Source of the DNA: Hydrogenophaga sp.
GTDB lineage: Bacteria > Pseudomonadota > Gammaproteobacteria > Burkholderiales > Burkholderiaceae_C
Reading direction: 5' to 3'
Length of the DNA stretch: 64,000 bases
NCBI RefSeq assembly: GCF_011390835.1
Contig: NZ_JAABRQ010000003.1
Coordinates: 154,020-218,019 of the forward strand
This document shows positions 53,631-62,922 of this stretch, piece by piece. The translations under genes and the position numbers were made by a program. Position 1 is the stretch's first letter, and each line of letters begins with the position of its first letter. The notes under the pieces were generated by a model, which was given only the letters and a program-made list of their open reading frames with translations, had not been told where the DNA came from and did no database searches.

Positions 53631-55034
53631 TCAGGCGGCCTTGACGACTTCTGCGAACAGGTTGACACCGGTCACATCGGTGTAGGTGGTCACACCAGGC
53701 AAGGACTCAGGAAACAGGCTCGTCACATCGGCCTCGTTTCGGTAGATCAGGTACCACTCCAGAAAGTGCTCCATCCAGAAGCGCTCGGGGTTGTCTGAAT
53801 GCACATTGGTCACCAGCATCGTGCCACCAGGGCGAAGATGGTGATCGAAATAGCCGATCAGACGGGCACAAGCCTTGTCAGCCAGGTAATCGAACAGTCC
53901 CGCGCAATAGATGAAGTCGAACTGGTCCTGCAGGTGGATGCCTTGGGCCCGCGAGGATCGTTTGAGCAGTTGATGAACGGACTCGTGACGCAGGGTGAGC
54001 GCGAGCCGCTCACGCCCGGCCGAATCAGCGGCAGCCCCGATGCTCTGCGAGGCGTACAGCAGCGTCTCGTCGCTGAAGTCCATCAACACGATGTCAAGGT
54101 GATTCAGTTCGGCTTTGCTCGCAGCGATTCTCTGCAGTTCCCCCGCTGGACCGCACCCCACGTTCAAGATGCGCATGGGGCGCCCCTCTGCGCGGGCCTT
54201 TTCCGCCAGCTTCAGCAACCGCTGTTCCAGAATGTCCACCCGGTTGCGGTGGGCCTGCGCCACGCCGGCCTGGAGAAACATGAAATTGACAAGTTCAAAG
54301 TAGGTGCTAGGCCCTTCGCGCGGATCACCCAGAATCTGGTTGACCATCTGGTAGTCCCCCGCATAGCCCATTGGCTTGGCGAACGTGCGGTAAACGAATG
54401 GGGCGCGCAACACAAGCGGGTGAATCGCGGCCTGTGCAAACGCACGATGAGCAGGCTCCAGCTCCATCGGCACCTTGGCCGCCTCTGCCTCGAAGCGCAG
54501 CAGGTACCCCTTGCCCTTCTCAAGCAACGGTCGTGCAATCTCGAAAAACACATCGTCACGCACCTTGCCATTGACGGTGCGGGGAAGCCCTGCGGTCACG
54601 TCAGCTTGATCAAGCCAGCGCGTGACTTCGGAGAAATAGGCGCGCATGTCGTTGACAACCACCTGGTAGGCCTGTCCCACTTGTGCCCGCGTTTCCCAGG
54701 CCTGAATGAAGTGCCCCACTGCATCCGATACCGTCTTGGCGTCGTGACCGATGCCGCCCAGGTCATTCCACTCCTCAATGAGCGTGACCGACACCACCGC
54801 CATCAGCCCCGTATTGAGCAGGCTCACCACCACCGCCTTTCCCTTGTAGATGCTGCGGTCGCCACTGCGGATGTTCAACTCGTTGAGCACCTCACTCACC
54901 TGCACGATGGAGTACGGGTTGTAGATCTCCATCACCAGCGAATGGCGCTGCAGGCTGGTGAGCGTGCCGCGGGCGGCCTCCCCTTGGCTGTTGCGAAACG
55001 TGACGACGGGATCGAAGGGGCGCTGAAGTTGCAC
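53631..55034 (-). CDS. phcB: PhcB-like methyltransferase (3-hydroxy-fatty-acid methyl ester signal synthesis)
   Basis: A 467-residue protein whose C-terminal half is a class I SAM methyltransferase (motif I RILNVGCGPAGELQRIAAS at about 285-300; DFIYCAGLFDYLADKACARL). The N-terminal ~120 residues (GTLTSLQRHSLVMEIYNPY, RSIYKGKAVVVSLLNTGLM) look like a PilZ-type beta domain fused in front, typical of proteins annotated as EF/3-OH-PAME biosynthesis proteins. PhcB in Ralstonia methylates a hydroxy fatty acid to the autoinducer ester. GTG at 55034 is the first in-frame start after a TGA stop. The chain length of the product is unknown. Confidence 0.78.
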   Translation of the reverse strand: MQLQRPFDPVVTFRNSQGEAARGTLTSLQRHSLVMEIYNPYSIVQVSEVLNELNIRSGDRSIYKGKAVVVSLLNTGLMAVVSVTLIEEWNDLGGIGHDAKTVSDAVGHFIQAWETRAQVGQAYQVVVNDMRAYFSEVTRWLDQADVTAGLPRTVNGKVRDDVFFEIARPLLEKGKGYLLRFEAEAAKVPMELEPAHRAFAQAAIHPLVLRAPFVYRTFAKPMGYAGDYQMVNQILGDPREGPSTYFELVNFMFLQAGVAQAHRNRVDILEQRLLKLAEKARAEGRPMRILNVGCGPAGELQRIAASKAELNHLDIVLMDFSDETLLYASQSIGAAADSAGRERLALTLRHESVHQLLKRSSRAQGIHLQDQFDFIYCAGLFDYLADKACARLIGYFDHHLRPGGTMLVTNVHSDNPERFWMEHFLEWYLIYRNEADVTSLFPESLPGVTTYTDVTGVNLFAEVVKAA

Positions 55035-55149
55035 AGTGGATCAATCAGTACGGATGGGGAGGGCTTGGCCCGCCCTCGCGAATGCTCCTGACCCGGGAGT
55101 GTAGTCATCCCCAGCCCTTGGCGCGGCCCTCACGCAGCAATCCAGGCAC

Positions 55150-55183
55150 AAAAAAGCCTGGGGTCGAGGTCGGCCCCAGGCTT
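55150..55183 (-). terminator. Intrinsic terminator after htpG
   Basis: Read on the minus strand, AAGCCTGGGG and CCCCAGGCTT form a strong stem with a 10-base loop followed by six T residues. It lies 22 bp after the htpG stop and 116 bp before the phcB-like start, so it separates heat-shock transcription from the signalling operon. Confidence 0.9.
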
Positions 55184-55204
55184 CTTGGCTGCCACTGACC
55201 CGCC

Positions 55205-57154
55205 TCAGGCCAGCAGCGCGTTGACCCGCTTGACGTAGGCCGCCGGGTCTTCGGGCAGTCCGCCTTCGGCCAGCAGGGCCTGATCGAACAGAATGTGGGC
55301 GAGGTCGTCGAAGTGATCGCTTGCCTCCAGCTTCTTCACCAGGGCGTGCTCGGCGTTCACCTCCAGGATCGGCTTGCTGTCGGGCACGGGCTGGCCGGCC
55401 TGTTTGAGCATGCGCGCGAGCTGCGTGCTCATTCCGTGGTCTTGCACCACGAGGCAGGCCGGTGAATCGACCAGGCGGGTGGTCACGCGCACATCCTGCG
55501 CCTTGTCTTTCAGGCTGGCCTTGAGCTTTTCCAGCACCGGCTTGAAGGTTTCGGCGGCAGCCTCGGCGGCCTTCTTCTCTTCTTCGTCCTGCAGCGAGCC
55601 CAGGTCCACCGCCCCCTTGGCCACGCTTTGCAGCGGCGTGCCGTCGAACTCGTGAATGTGCGACATGGCCCATTCGTCGACCCGGTCGGCCATCAGCAGC
55701 ACCTCGATGCCCTTCTTGCGGAAGACTTCCAGCTGCGGGCTATTCTTCGCCGCGCCCATGCTGTCGGCGGTGATGTAGTAGATGGCTTCCTGGCCCTCCT
55801 TCATGCGGGCCTTGTAGTCGGCAAAGCCCACGCTCACGCTGTCGGTGGTGGTGCTGGCGTAGCGCAGCAGTCGGGCCAGCTTCTCGCGGTTGGCGAAGTC
55901 CTCACCCAGGCCTTCCTTCAACACGGAGCCGAATTCGGCGTAGAAGGCCGAGTACTTGCCTGCATCCTGCGCGGCGGCGGCTTTGTCTTCTTCGCTCACC
56001 TCGTTGGTCACGCCATCGACGCTCTCAGCAGCAGGCGTTGGCTGATCCTTCTTAGCCAGGTCTTCCAGCATGGTCAGCACTCGGCGGGTGTTGCCCTCGC
56101 GGATGGCCTTCACGTCGCGGCTTTCCTGCAACAGCTCACGGCTGACGTTGAGCGGCAGATCGGCCGAGTCGACCACGCCCTTGACCCAGCGCAGGTAGGA
56201 GGGCATCAGGCTCTCGGCCTCGTCCATGATGAACACGCGCTTGACGTAGAGCTTGATGCCCGACTTGTGATCGCGGTTCCACAGGTCCATCGGCGCCTTG
56301 GCCGGGATGAACAGCAGCTGCGTGTACTCCGTGCTGCCCTCGACGCGGTTGTGGCTCCAGGCCAGCGGCGCCTGCTGGTCGTAACTCAGGTTCTTGTAGA
56401 ACTCGGCGTACTGCTCATCGGTGATGTCCTTCTTGGCGCGCGACCACAGGGCGTTGGCCGAGTTCACGGCTTCCCACTCGTCCTGCTTCACGTGCTCGCT
56501 TTTCTCGGCGTCCCATTCCTCTTTCTGCATCAGGATGGGCAGGCTGATGTGGTCGGAGTACTTGGTGATGAGCGACTTGAGTTTCCAGTGGCTCAGGTAC
56601 TCGCCCGCATCATCGCGCAAGTGCAGGGTCACGCTCGTTCCCCGTGCTGCGCGCTCAATGGTCTCCACCTCGAACTCTCCCGTGCCACCGCTGACCCAGC
56701 GCACGCCCTCGTTGATCGGCAGACCCGCGCGACGGCTTTCCACCGTGATCTTGTCGGCGACGATGAAGCCGGAATAAAAGCCCACGCCAAACTGACCGAT
56801 GAGCTGGGCGTCTTTTTTCTGGTCACCGCTCAGGCGCCCCATGAAGTCCTTGGTACCGCTCTTGGCGATCGTGCCCAGGTGTTCCACCGCCTCGGCCTGG
56901 CTCATGCCGATGCCGTTGTCGGTGATGGTGATGGTCTTGGCGCCTTTGTCGAAGCCCACACGGACCTCAAGGTTCGGCGCATCTTCGAACAGCGCAGCGT
57001 TGTTCAGTCCCTCGAAGCGGAGCTTGTCGCAGGCGTCCGAGGCATTGGAGACCAGCTCGCGCAGGAAGATCTCGGGGTTGGAGTACAGCGAATGGGTGAC
57101 GAGGTGCAGCAACTGCGCCACCTCGGCCTGGAAGGAGAGGGTTTGTTTGCTCAT
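55205..57154 (-). CDS. htpG: Hsp90-family chaperone HtpG
   Basis: A 649-residue cytoplasmic ATP-dependent chaperone. GHKL ATPase motifs are visible in order: [50 protein letters not shown] and GTSVTLHL; the middle domain contains [45 protein letters not shown]. The start at 57154 ([16 protein letters not shown]) matches the family; a longer frame from 57250 is not homologous. It has a sigma-32-like promoter upstream and a strong terminator after it. Confidence 0.97.
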   Translation of the reverse strand: MSKQTLSFQAEVAQLLHLVTHSLYSNPEIFLRELVSNASDACDKLRFEGLNNAALFEDAPNLEVRVGFDKGAKTITITDNGIGMSQAEAVEHLGTIAKSGTKDFMGRLSGDQKKDAQLIGQFGVGFYSGFIVADKITVESRRAGLPINEGVRWVSGGTGEFEVETIERAARGTSVTLHLRDDAGEYLSHWKLKSLITKYSDHISLPILMQKEEWDAEKSEHVKQDEWEAVNSANALWSRAKKDITDEQYAEFYKNLSYDQQAPLAWSHNRVEGSTEYTQLLFIPAKAPMDLWNRDHKSGIKLYVKRVFIMDEAESLMPSYLRWVKGVVDSADLPLNVSRELLQESRDVKAIREGNTRRVLTMLEDLAKKDQPTPAAESVDGVTNEVSEEDKAAAAQDAGKYSAFYAEFGSVLKEGLGEDFANREKLARLLRYASTTTDSVSVGFADYKARMKEGQEAIYYITADSMGAAKNSPQLEVFRKKGIEVLLMADRVDEWAMSHIHEFDGTPLQSVAKGAVDLGSLQDEEEKKAAEAAAETFKPVLEKLKASLKDKAQDVRVTTRLVDSPACLVVQDHGMSTQLARMLKQAGQPVPDSKPILEVNAEHALVKKLEASDHFDDLAHILFDQALLAEGGLPEDPAAYVKRVNALLA

Positions 57155-57224
57155 GGGTTCTGGCTCAAAAAACGAAACGCCGACCAGCTTGGTCAGCAAG
57201 AACAACAAAAAGGGAGAATCCGGA

Positions 57225-57251
57225 ATTATGGGCATGGCGCCCTTTTTCAAG
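57225..57251 (-). promoter_or_regulatory. htpG: Sigma-32-type heat-shock promoter of htpG
   Basis: Minus-strand CTTGAA (57246-57251) and CCCATAAT (57225-57232) are separated by 13 bp, close to the heat-shock consensus CTTGAA-N13-17-CCCCATnT. They lie about 70 bp before the htpG start codon. Confidence 0.75.
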
Positions 57252-57273
57252 TCGGGAGGGCCTGCAGCCCACG

Positions 57274-57313
57274 AAAAAGGGCGCGCCGCCCTCGTGAGGC
57301 GGCGCGCCCTTTT
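57274..57313 (-). terminator. Strong hairpin terminator after the alanine symporter gene
   Basis: A 16-bp perfect stem (AAAAGGGCGCGCCGCC and its complement GGCGGCGCGCCCTTTT) around a 7-base loop, followed on the minus strand by a run of T. It lies 14 bp after the stop of the symporter gene and before the htpG promoter. Runs of A and T flank both sides, so it could work in both directions. Confidence 0.9.
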
Positions 57314-57327
57314 GAAGATATGACTTT

Positions 57328-58869
57328 TTAACTGTAGCGTTTGAACTCACCCGAATCCACCTTGGCCATGAACTTGTGGTATTCGCGCTTGACGATGGGC
57401 ATAAGGAAGTACAGGCCGATGATGTTGAAGATCGACATCGCGAAGATGGCCGCATCCGAGAAGTCAATCACCGCACCGAAGCTCACCGACGCGCCCACCA
57501 CGATGAACAGGCAGAACATGATCTTGTAGATGTACTCCTGGGTGGTGCCTTCACCAAACAGGTAGGTCCAGCCCTTGAGCCCGTAGTAAGCCCAGCTGAT
57601 CATGGTCGAGATGGCGAACATCACCACGGCCAGCGCCAGCGGGTAACGGAACCAGTCAGCGGTGGCCTGGAACGAGGCGGCCGTGAGGTTGACGCCCGTC
57701 AGGCCGTCCGGACTGGGGAACGGTCCGGTGTTCAGACCGGCGATGGTGATCACCAGCGCCGTCATGGTGCAGATCACCACGGTATCGATGAACGGCTCCA
57801 GCAGCGAGACCAGGCCTTCGGTCACTGGCTCGTCGGTCTTGACCGCGCTGTGCGCAATCGCAGCCGAGCCCACGCCCGCTTCGTTGGAGAAGGTGGCGCG
57901 CTTCAGACCTTGAATCAGGGCGCCGACAAAACCGCCCGCAACGCCTTCGGCACTGAAGGCACCGTTGAAGATGGCGGCAAACGCCGCCGGAATCTGGCTG
58001 AAATTGGACACGATTACGATCACCGACAAACCGATGTAGAGAAGTGCCATCCAGGGGACTAGGCGCGAGGTGACAGTCGCGATCGAGGGCATTCCTCCCA
58101 CAATCACACCGTAGACAAACGCGGCCAGGATGATGCCCACCACCCAGCCGAAGCCGTCGGGCAGGCCGAAGGTCTGCACGATCATGGCGTTGGCCTGGTT
58201 GCCCTGGAACATGTTGCCGCCGCCCAGGGCGCCCAGGATGACCATCACGGCAAAGCCCACCGCCAGCACCTTGCCCAGCACCGGCATGCCGCGCTCGGCC
58301 AAGCCATCGCGCAGGTAGTACATCGGGCCACCTGAGACCACCCCAGAAGGCAGGATGGTCCGGTACTTCACGCCCAGCGTGCACTCGGTGAACTTGGAGG
58401 CCATGCCCATCAGGCCCACGATGATCATCCAGAAGGTGGCGCCAGGACCACCGATGGCCAGCGCCGCGCCCACACCAGCAATATTGCCCAAACCCACCGT
58501 ACCCGAGAGGGCTGTGGTGAGCGCCTGGAAGTGGCTTACCTCACCGGGATGCACGCTCTTGGGATCGGTGTAGCGACCGCGCACCAGATCGACCGCCAGC
58601 TTGAAACGCGACAGCTGCGGAAAGCCGAAATACACCGTGAAGATGATGGCCGCGGCCAGCAGCCATCCCACGATCAGCGGAAACTGGGCTTCACCCAGCG
58701 GCACGGAATAAAAGATCAGGTTGACGAACCAGCCAAAGGTCGTCGCAAAAAAACTGTCGATGGCCTGGTCAATGCCCTGAGACCAAGCTGGCGCCGACAG
58801 TCCCGCCAGCAGCACGGCGACCAGCCAGACCGGAGCGCGGGGCGCCACGGGTGTGTGTTTTGTTGACAT
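57328..58869 (-). CDS. Sodium:alanine/glycine symporter (AGCS family)
   Basis: A 513-residue inner-membrane transporter. A short cytoplasmic start and an additional N-terminal hydrophobic segment ([19 protein letters not shown]) precede about ten helices. AGCS landmarks are [31 protein letters not shown] and [17 protein letters not shown], with [25 protein letters not shown] near the second half. Import of alanine or glycine with sodium is the family function. The start at 58869 has AAGGAGA 8 bp upstream; a frame from 58956 is open but not needed. Monocistronic. Confidence 0.93.
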   Translation of the reverse strand: MSTKHTPVAPRAPVWLVAVLLAGLSAPAWSQGIDQAIDSFFATTFGWFVNLIFYSVPLGEAQFPLIVGWLLAAAIIFTVYFGFPQLSRFKLAVDLVRGRYTDPKSVHPGEVSHFQALTTALSGTVGLGNIAGVGAALAIGGPGATFWMIIVGLMGMASKFTECTLGVKYRTILPSGVVSGGPMYYLRDGLAERGMPVLGKVLAVGFAVMVILGALGGGNMFQGNQANAMIVQTFGLPDGFGWVVGIILAAFVYGVIVGGMPSIATVTSRLVPWMALLYIGLSVIVIVSNFSQIPAAFAAIFNGAFSAEGVAGGFVGALIQGLKRATFSNEAGVGSAAIAHSAVKTDEPVTEGLVSLLEPFIDTVVICTMTALVITIAGLNTGPFPSPDGLTGVNLTAASFQATADWFRYPLALAVVMFAISTMISWAYYGLKGWTYLFGEGTTQEYIYKIMFCLFIVVGASVSFGAVIDFSDAAIFAMSIFNIIGLYFLMPIVKREYHKFMAKVDSGEFKRYS

Positions 58870-59180
58870 CGGAGTCTCCTTGGAAGTGGGCACTGACATT
58901 TCAGCAACCCCCGAGGCACCGACCATCGGCAAAACGGGAATGCGCCACCGCTTCATGCTCTCACCCTCACGCCGAACTTGCCGAGCAAAACACCTCAGCG
59001 ATTACCCTTGGTTTCCCAAACAAATCACTGTGTTTTGGAGAATTAAGGCGAAATATTTGTCAATTAACGGCGTATACGGAGACCACCACTCAAAAATGGG
59101 TAATTCGGCCGAACAAGATGCAGCGTCACCACTTCGCCGCACGGCCTCACACCCCGTGCAGGGCCCGTGAAGGCGCACGC
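58870..59180. other. Intergenic region upstream of the symporter gene
   Basis: 311 bp between the symporter and hydrolase genes. It is more A/T-rich than the surroundings at 59000-59100 (GCGAAATATTTGTCAATTAAC), consistent with a promoter for the symporter on the minus strand. No conserved reading frame, hairpin terminator or repeat was recognised. Confidence 0.5.
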
Positions 59181-60467
59181 TCACTCGACATCGGCGTGGG
59201 GCGTCAGCCAGTCGCGCACCTGCTCGGCCACCTTCTGGCTGGATAGCAGGTCAAGGTGACTGGTGCGGCACACGATGAGCTGGCTGTTTTTCGCAAACAC
59301 CAGCCGCCTCCGAGCCTCGTCGTGCTGGCCCAACGCGCTGTTCAGCGGCACCAGCCCGTCGCCCGTCAAACGATCGGCCAACAGCCCGCGCTGGGCGGCC
59401 AGGGTGGCAGCCACCGCGAAGCAGGCCACGCCCTCGGGCAGTGGCAGGGGCACGCGCTGGTCGTCAAAACCGGCGCGCCAGCTTTGGCCACCGGGCGAGC
59501 GCCAGTCGGCTTCCTGCACATGGCCGTGGCGCAGGTCCAGGATGCCGGCGCTGCGCAGCTTACCGAGCTGGGCGAACGGGCGCGAGAACGGCGTGGCGTC
59601 GAGCAACACATCCACACCATGTCCGGCGCGCTCCAGTGGCGCGCCGTGGTGCGGGGTCCCCAGGAACACGATTTCACGCAGCATCTGAGGCCAGTGCTGG
59701 CCCGTTTCTCGACCAGCCTGCACCGCCGAGCGCGCCACCAGACCGCCCATGCTGTGGCCCATCATGGTGATGCGTTGCAGAGGCACCGGCCAAGACGCCA
59801 CCAGCCGCTCCAGCTGCAAAGACAGCTCGCGGCCGTTGTCCGACACATGCCGGCCGCTGTTGTAGCGCAGGTAGACCGGCGTGCCACCCACGGCCTGTGC
59901 CAGGTAGGCCCCATGGTTGTGGCCATCGCGCGTCCACTGCGTATCGTTCATGCACAGACCGTGGATGAGCAGCAGCAGGTGCGGGCTGGCGGCTTCGCCC
60001 AGCTGCTCCTTGAGCGCGTTGGGATCATCCAGCGACAGGACCTGCCCCTCGCGCCGCAGGGTCATGGGTTGCGCCAGCGGATTGCCCGTCGCCACCAGCC
60101 GGTCACCCAGCACACCATTGAGCGCGGCCAGCACCGCTTCGCGCTGCGGCGAAGCCTCGGGGTAGGCGGGCGGCTTCTCCAGCAGCGGCAGCAGTGCGCC
60201 CAGCACCGCCTCCGACCCTTGACCCACCAGCGCCGCTACCCCGCGGATGCCGCGGTAGATCTGACCGGTGAGCCCGCCCGTATGCGAGGGCGTCGCACCC
60301 GCCGTCAAGCCCAGGGTGCGTCGCACCGACTGGTGCACGCCTTCGGTGATGCCGATCACGCCCTGCGTCGCCTGCGTGGCGAGCTGAGCAGCCGCTTTCA
60401 TGTCGGATGGGCGAAAGTGGCGCAGGACGGCGCGTTGGGAGCGGCTGGGAGGGGTGGGGGCGGTCAT
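59181..60467 (-). CDS. Alpha/beta-hydrolase (lipase-like, PGAP1-type)
   Basis: A 428-residue alpha/beta-hydrolase of unknown substrate. The nucleophile elbow GHSMGG lies at about residue 230, the oxyanion strand LLLLIHGLCMNDTQW at about 178, and the LGTPHHGAPLERAGH region resembles triacylglycerol lipase/PGAP1-like members. The catalytic Asp and His are likely in DGLVPLNSALG and TSHLDLL. The start is taken at 60467; an alternative ATG lies at 60401. No signal peptide is evident. Isolated gene. Confidence 0.8.
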   Translation of the reverse strand: MTAPTPPSRSQRAVLRHFRPSDMKAAAQLATQATQGVIGITEGVHQSVRRTLGLTAGATPSHTGGLTGQIYRGIRGVAALVGQGSEAVLGALLPLLEKPPAYPEASPQREAVLAALNGVLGDRLVATGNPLAQPMTLRREGQVLSLDDPNALKEQLGEAASPHLLLLIHGLCMNDTQWTRDGHNHGAYLAQAVGGTPVYLRYNSGRHVSDNGRELSLQLERLVASWPVPLQRITMMGHSMGGLVARSAVQAGRETGQHWPQMLREIVFLGTPHHGAPLERAGHGVDVLLDATPFSRPFAQLGKLRSAGILDLRHGHVQEADWRSPGGQSWRAGFDDQRVPLPLPEGVACFAVAATLAAQRGLLADRLTGDGLVPLNSALGQHDEARRRLVFAKNSQLIVCRTSHLDLLSSQKVAEQVRDWLTPHADVE

Positions 60468-60780
60468 CACGCATTGTGGCCAAACTCGGGCACCATGTGA
60501 TGGGTGGGCTCCTCTATACGTGCCGGTAGGAGCTTCCTGACACAACCAAGCTGCAGGCAATGGAGGCAGTTGGTCGGCTGCATGGCGCAAGCAAAAACTC
60601 TCTCGCTTTGGTCCAGCATGGAGCTGCGCGCTCCAAGAGCAGCCTGCGTGCAAAGCTCACATCGTCACCCGTCGCAACAACTGATCGACTTGGCATATGG
60701 GGGCCACCAACTCCGTGGGCAATTGCGATATGAGTCGCAAATTGCACGCAAACACGCCCCTGGCGGGCAAGTAGCCAACC
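60468..60780. other. Intergenic region between the hydrolase and the pseudouridine synthase
   Basis: 313 bp with short open frames on both strands but none with a ribosome binding site or a recognisable product. A spaced repeat of TCGCAA/TTGCGA-like words (CAATTGCGATATGAGTCGCAAATTGC) occurs near 60720-60746. Nothing functional can be supported. Confidence 0.4.
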
Positions 60781-61929
60781 TCAAAAGCTTTCCTCCGATC
60801 CCAAATACCGCCACTGCCCCACCGGCAGATTGCCCAGCACGACATTGCCGATGCGGATGCGCTTCAAGCCCACCACGTGCAGTCCCACCTGTTCGCACAT
60901 GCGGCGGATCTGGCGCTTCTTGCCTTCGACCAGCACGAATCGCAGCTGCTCGGGGTTCATCCACTCCACCTGAGCAGGTTTGAGGAGCTGGTCGTCCAGA
61001 CTCAGCCCGTGGCGCAGCCGGGCCAGTTGCTCAGGCGGAAAAGCGGCTTGCACGTCTTGCGTCACCACGCCCGCGCCCTGCGGTCCGTTGGGTGCCCACT
61101 GCACGCGCACCAGGTACTCCTTTTCGACACCACTGTTTTCACCAATCAGCTGGCGGGCGATGCGGCCATCTTGCGACAGCACTAGCAGGCCGACGGAATC
61201 GATGTCGAGGCGGCCGCAGGGCGCGAGGCCGCGCGTGTGTTCGGACGCAAAGCGGCGACCGTCGCTGAGGGTGCGTGCATCGCCGCGCCACTGGCTGGGC
61301 GCGCCGATCAGGGTGGCAGCGGCTTCGTGGCCGTCTTCGGGCTGGCCGCTCACATAGCCCATGGGTTTGTGCAGCAGGATGGTGACCAGTCCAGCTTGCT
61401 GGTGGCGGGCCTGGGGCAACACCTCGATGGTCGCGTCAGGTGCCACCGGCTGGCCCATTTGTGCGGGTTGGCCGTTGACCAGCACCCAGCCGCGACCAAT
61501 CCAGGCATCGGCCTCGCGGCGAGAGCAAAGGCCCAGCTCGGCCATGCGCTTGTTCAGGCGCACTTCGCCCTGCGCGTTGCCCACTCGCGCCAGATCGGGC
61601 CGCCGGGGGTCGGCAGGACGCGCAGGCGGCTGGGGCGCACGCGGTACGCTGGATCTAGCGGGAGAGAGTCGGTCGCCCGGATCGCCTGGGCGCTGGCCCT
61701 CGGCTAGGTTGGCACGCTGGCGATCTGGCCCCGGCCGCGACGGGCGTTCACCCCCAGAAGCGTCGGGCCGCTCGCGCGGCGGCTTAGGCGCGGAGGCCGA
61801 GACGGATTGGGCACGCGCCGGGCCAGGCGGGCGCACCGGCGGACGCCTCTCGGCGAACGGGCCGTTGGCGGTTTTTTTGGCAACGCCGGGCTTGAGCTTG
61901 AGGGTGCCGGGCTTGGGGTCGGAAGTCAT
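60781..61929 (-). CDS. rluF: RluF-like 23S rRNA pseudouridine synthase with long basic N-terminal extension
   Basis: A 382-residue RsuA/RluB-family enzyme. The first ~120 residues are Pro/Arg/Gly-rich and probably disordered; an S4 RNA-binding domain (RLNKRMAELGLCSRREADAWIGRGWVLVNGQPA) precedes the catalytic domain with catalytic Asp at about 242 in CGRLDIDSVGLLVLSQDG, and the RQIRRMCEQVGLHVVGLKRIRIG tail. RluF modifies U2604 of 23S rRNA in E. coli; RluB or RluE-like assignment cannot be excluded. Start ATG at 61929 chosen. Confidence 0.82.
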   Translation of the reverse strand: MTSDPKPGTLKLKPGVAKKTANGPFAERRPPVRPPGPARAQSVSASAPKPPRERPDASGGERPSRPGPDRQRANLAEGQRPGDPGDRLSPARSSVPRAPQPPARPADPRRPDLARVGNAQGEVRLNKRMAELGLCSRREADAWIGRGWVLVNGQPAQMGQPVAPDATIEVLPQARHQQAGLVTILLHKPMGYVSGQPEDGHEAAATLIGAPSQWRGDARTLSDGRRFASEHTRGLAPCGRLDIDSVGLLVLSQDGRIARQLIGENSGVEKEYLVRVQWAPNGPQGAGVVTQDVQAAFPPEQLARLRHGLSLDDQLLKPAQVEWMNPEQLRFVLVEGKKRQIRRMCEQVGLHVVGLKRIRIGNVVLGNLPVGQWRYLGSEESF

Positions 61930-62032
61930 GGGGCGATCATCCCACGGTGAGCAAGCTGTGGGTCTACCAAGCAGCGGATGAAGACTGGTATTCGGCGAAC
62001 GGCGGATCAGCGTAGCCTGCGGGCTCCAAGCC

Positions 62033-62758
62033 CTAAAGCTCACCCTGCCGCAGCGCCTGCAGGTCGAGCACGCGCACACCGCCGTACTCCACCCGGATCC
62101 AGCCTTTGGCCGACAGCGTGGACAGGGCTTCGTTGACCCGTTGGCGGGACAAGCCCACCAGGTAAGCCAACTCCTGCTGCGTGATGCGCAGGATGCCGGC
62201 CACGTTGGGATAGAGCAGCGGGTGGAACATGGCGGCCAGATTGCGCGCCACGCGAAGGTCGGGACTGTTGAGACGGTCGATCTCGCGTGCGGCGATGAAC
62301 TGGCCCAGGCGCTCGTTGAGCTGGTTCATCACGAAACGGTTGAAGCCCAGCGAATGGTCAAGCAGCCAGTCAAAGGTGGCGACCGGAATGCCGGCCACGT
62401 GGCTCTTGCGCAGGGCCTGGATGTTGTAGCGGTAGTGCTCGTGCTTGAGCACCGTGCCCTCGCCGAACCAGCCGCCCGGCGCCACCCCGGTGAATGTGAT
62501 CACCGGACCGAGGGACTCGTCGTTGCTCATCTTGAGGAGGCCGTCGACCAGCCCGAACCAGTAGGTGACCGGGCGACCAATGCGGCAAAGGTAGTCGCCC
62601 GCCTGCGCGGCAGTGACCACCAGCGCGTCTTCCGCGCGCTCACGTTCGGCCAAATTCAGCGCCCGCAGCCAGGGAATGCGTGCAAGCTCCTCGGGCGTGA
62701 GGGCGCGAGCGCGGGCTCGCAGCGGTGAGGCATGTCTGGGCGAGGGGGAAGGGCTCAT
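62033..62758 (-). CDS. Crp/Fnr-family transcriptional regulator
   Basis: A 241-residue regulator with a cyclic-nucleotide-binding beta-roll (YLCRIGRPVTYWFGLVDGLLKMSNDE, PGGWFGEGTVLKHEHYRYNIQALRKS) and a C-terminal winged helix (RITQQELAYLVGLSRQRVNEALSTLSAKGWIRV). The Fnr Cys residues for an iron-sulfur cluster are absent and Crp-specific cAMP contacts are not recognised, so the effector is unknown. It is divergent from an acyl-CoA ligase over 164 bp with a Crp-type palindrome between them, which suggests control of that gene and itself. Confidence 0.9.
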   Translation of the reverse strand: MSPSPSPRHASPLRARARALTPEELARIPWLRALNLAERERAEDALVVTAAQAGDYLCRIGRPVTYWFGLVDGLLKMSNDESLGPVITFTGVAPGGWFGEGTVLKHEHYRYNIQALRKSHVAGIPVATFDWLLDHSLGFNRFVMNQLNERLGQFIAAREIDRLNSPDLRVARNLAAMFHPLLYPNVAGILRITQQELAYLVGLSRQRVNEALSTLSAKGWIRVEYGGVRVLDLQALRQGEL

Positions 62759-62805
62759 CGGGTGAGGGGCACTAGGGGAAAGTCCTAGGAGGGCAGACCC
62801 TTCAA

Positions 62806-62823
62806 TTGTCGTCCAACCGACAA
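62806..62823. promoter_or_regulatory. Crp/Fnr-type palindrome in the divergent promoter region
   Basis: TTGTCG-N6-CGACAA is a perfect inverted repeat with the arm length and N6 spacing of Crp/Fnr operators (TGTGA-N6-TCACA). It lies between the divergent Crp/Fnr regulator and the acyl-CoA ligase gene, about 100 bp before the ligase start. Confidence 0.55.
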
Positions 62824-62922
62824 CATAACGTCAAACATCGGCCTACCATGGCACTCAGAATGATCGGCATGGAAGCTGTGCGCGCAGTCCGCGTCAAGCC
62901 TTCCGCGCCAATGGAGACAAGT

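Noticed and set aside
60504..60983. A 159-residue plus-strand frame in and beyond the 60.5-kb gap
   Set aside because: No ribosome binding site; the frame runs into the antisense of the pseudouridine synthase gene and changes composition there.
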